Origin: Salinibacterium sp. | Lineage (GTDB): Bacteria; Actinomycetota; Actinomycetes; Actinomycetales; Microbacteriaceae | Length of the DNA: 6,487 nt | Direction: 5' to 3' | NCBI GenBank assembly: GCA_025352485.1 | Contig: JANXTJ010000059.1 | Span: 1 to 6,487, forward strand | Shown: positions 6,288-6,487 of the stretch, piece by piece | Numbering within the stretch: position 1 is the first letter of the stretch | Layout: each line of letters starts with the position of its first letter | Made by a program: the position numbers and the translations under genes | Notes under the pieces: model-generated | The model's input: only the letters and a program-made list of their open reading frames with translations | Databases searched by the model: none | Told to the model about the DNA's origin: nothing

Positions 6288-6487
6288 CTCGATCTTTGCC
6301 TTGGGCTTTGGCCCGGTACATCGCGGCGTCGGCCTGTTGCAGCAGCTCGGCGCCCGAGAAGGTGAAGTTTGCCGAGGCGATCCCCACCGAGGCCGTCATG
6401 TTCGCCGGGCCGCCGCCGACCGCGAACGGCTCGCGAACGGCGTCAACGATGCGCTGCGCCACGGCGTCAGCTTCCTCGGCGGTGGTG
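6277..6487 (-). CDS. GGDEF domain protein (diguanylate cyclase family), C-terminal end only
   Basis: The last 69 residues of a GGDEF domain are visible; the frame stays open to the window edge, so the start and most of the protein lie beyond it. Diagnostic pieces are TTAEEADAVAQRI, then the core strand ASVGIA, then the C-terminal helix ADAAMYRAKAQGKDRV. GGDEF domains make cyclic di-GMP from two GTP. The GGDEF active-site signature itself should lie only about ten residues past the edge, so activity and the inhibitory site cannot be judged. The domain ends the protein, so no EAL domain follows it. An in-frame GTG at 6462 is not the start, because family sequence continues upstream. Confidence 0.92.
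   Translation of the reverse strand, partial: TTAEEADAVAQRIVDAVREPFAVGGGPANMTASVGIASANFTFSGAELLQQADAAMYRAKAQGKDRVAR

Overview
The window is GC-rich and densely coded, with strong G/C bias at third codon positions. The protein families suggest an actinobacterium, most likely Microbacteriaceae or a close relative. This rests on recognition of the proteins (an actinobacterial YdhF-like aldo/keto reductase, a DUF4011-like helicase with an MTES_1575-type tail, and a TPM-associated coiled-coil protein), not on a database search.

Layout. (1) 1-759 (+): the 3' part of an aldo/keto reductase gene; the start lies upstream of the window. (2) 768-1028 (-): a small Pro/His/Arg-rich protein ending in a distinctive Pro-Pro-His-Trp-Gly tail. 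It starts 2 bases after the stop of the next gene and is probably translated by coupling to it. (3) 1031-4888 (-): a 1285-residue protein with the architecture of a DUF4011 / superfamily 1 helicase / Vsr-like nuclease, but with key catalytic residues replaced. (4) 4889-4972: a short divergent promoter region. (5) 4973-6274 (+): a single-pass membrane protein with a long cytoplasmic coiled-coil region that looks like the C-terminal part of actinobacterial TPM-domain proteins, without the TPM domain. (6) 6277-6487 (-): the C-terminal end of a GGDEF (diguanylate cyclase) protein, running out of the window. No stretch over 300 bases lacks a gene. I saw no tRNA, rRNA, insertion sequence or CRISPR array.

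The most interesting element is the minus-strand pair at 768-4888. The large protein keeps full length, domain order and several helicase landmarks. However, the Walker A lysine is Gly328, the Walker B glutamate is Ala852, the motif V Gln-Gly is Val-Ala, and a predicted nuclease aspartate is Gly1173. It reads as an intact pseudo-helicase/pseudo-nuclease, probably kept for a non-catalytic role, with a small co-translated partner. Its architecture resembles the helicase-nuclease proteins of the Hhe type found in anti-phage defence, but a defence role here is speculation. The outer genes (reductase, membrane coiled-coil, GGDEF) have no evident functional link to it.
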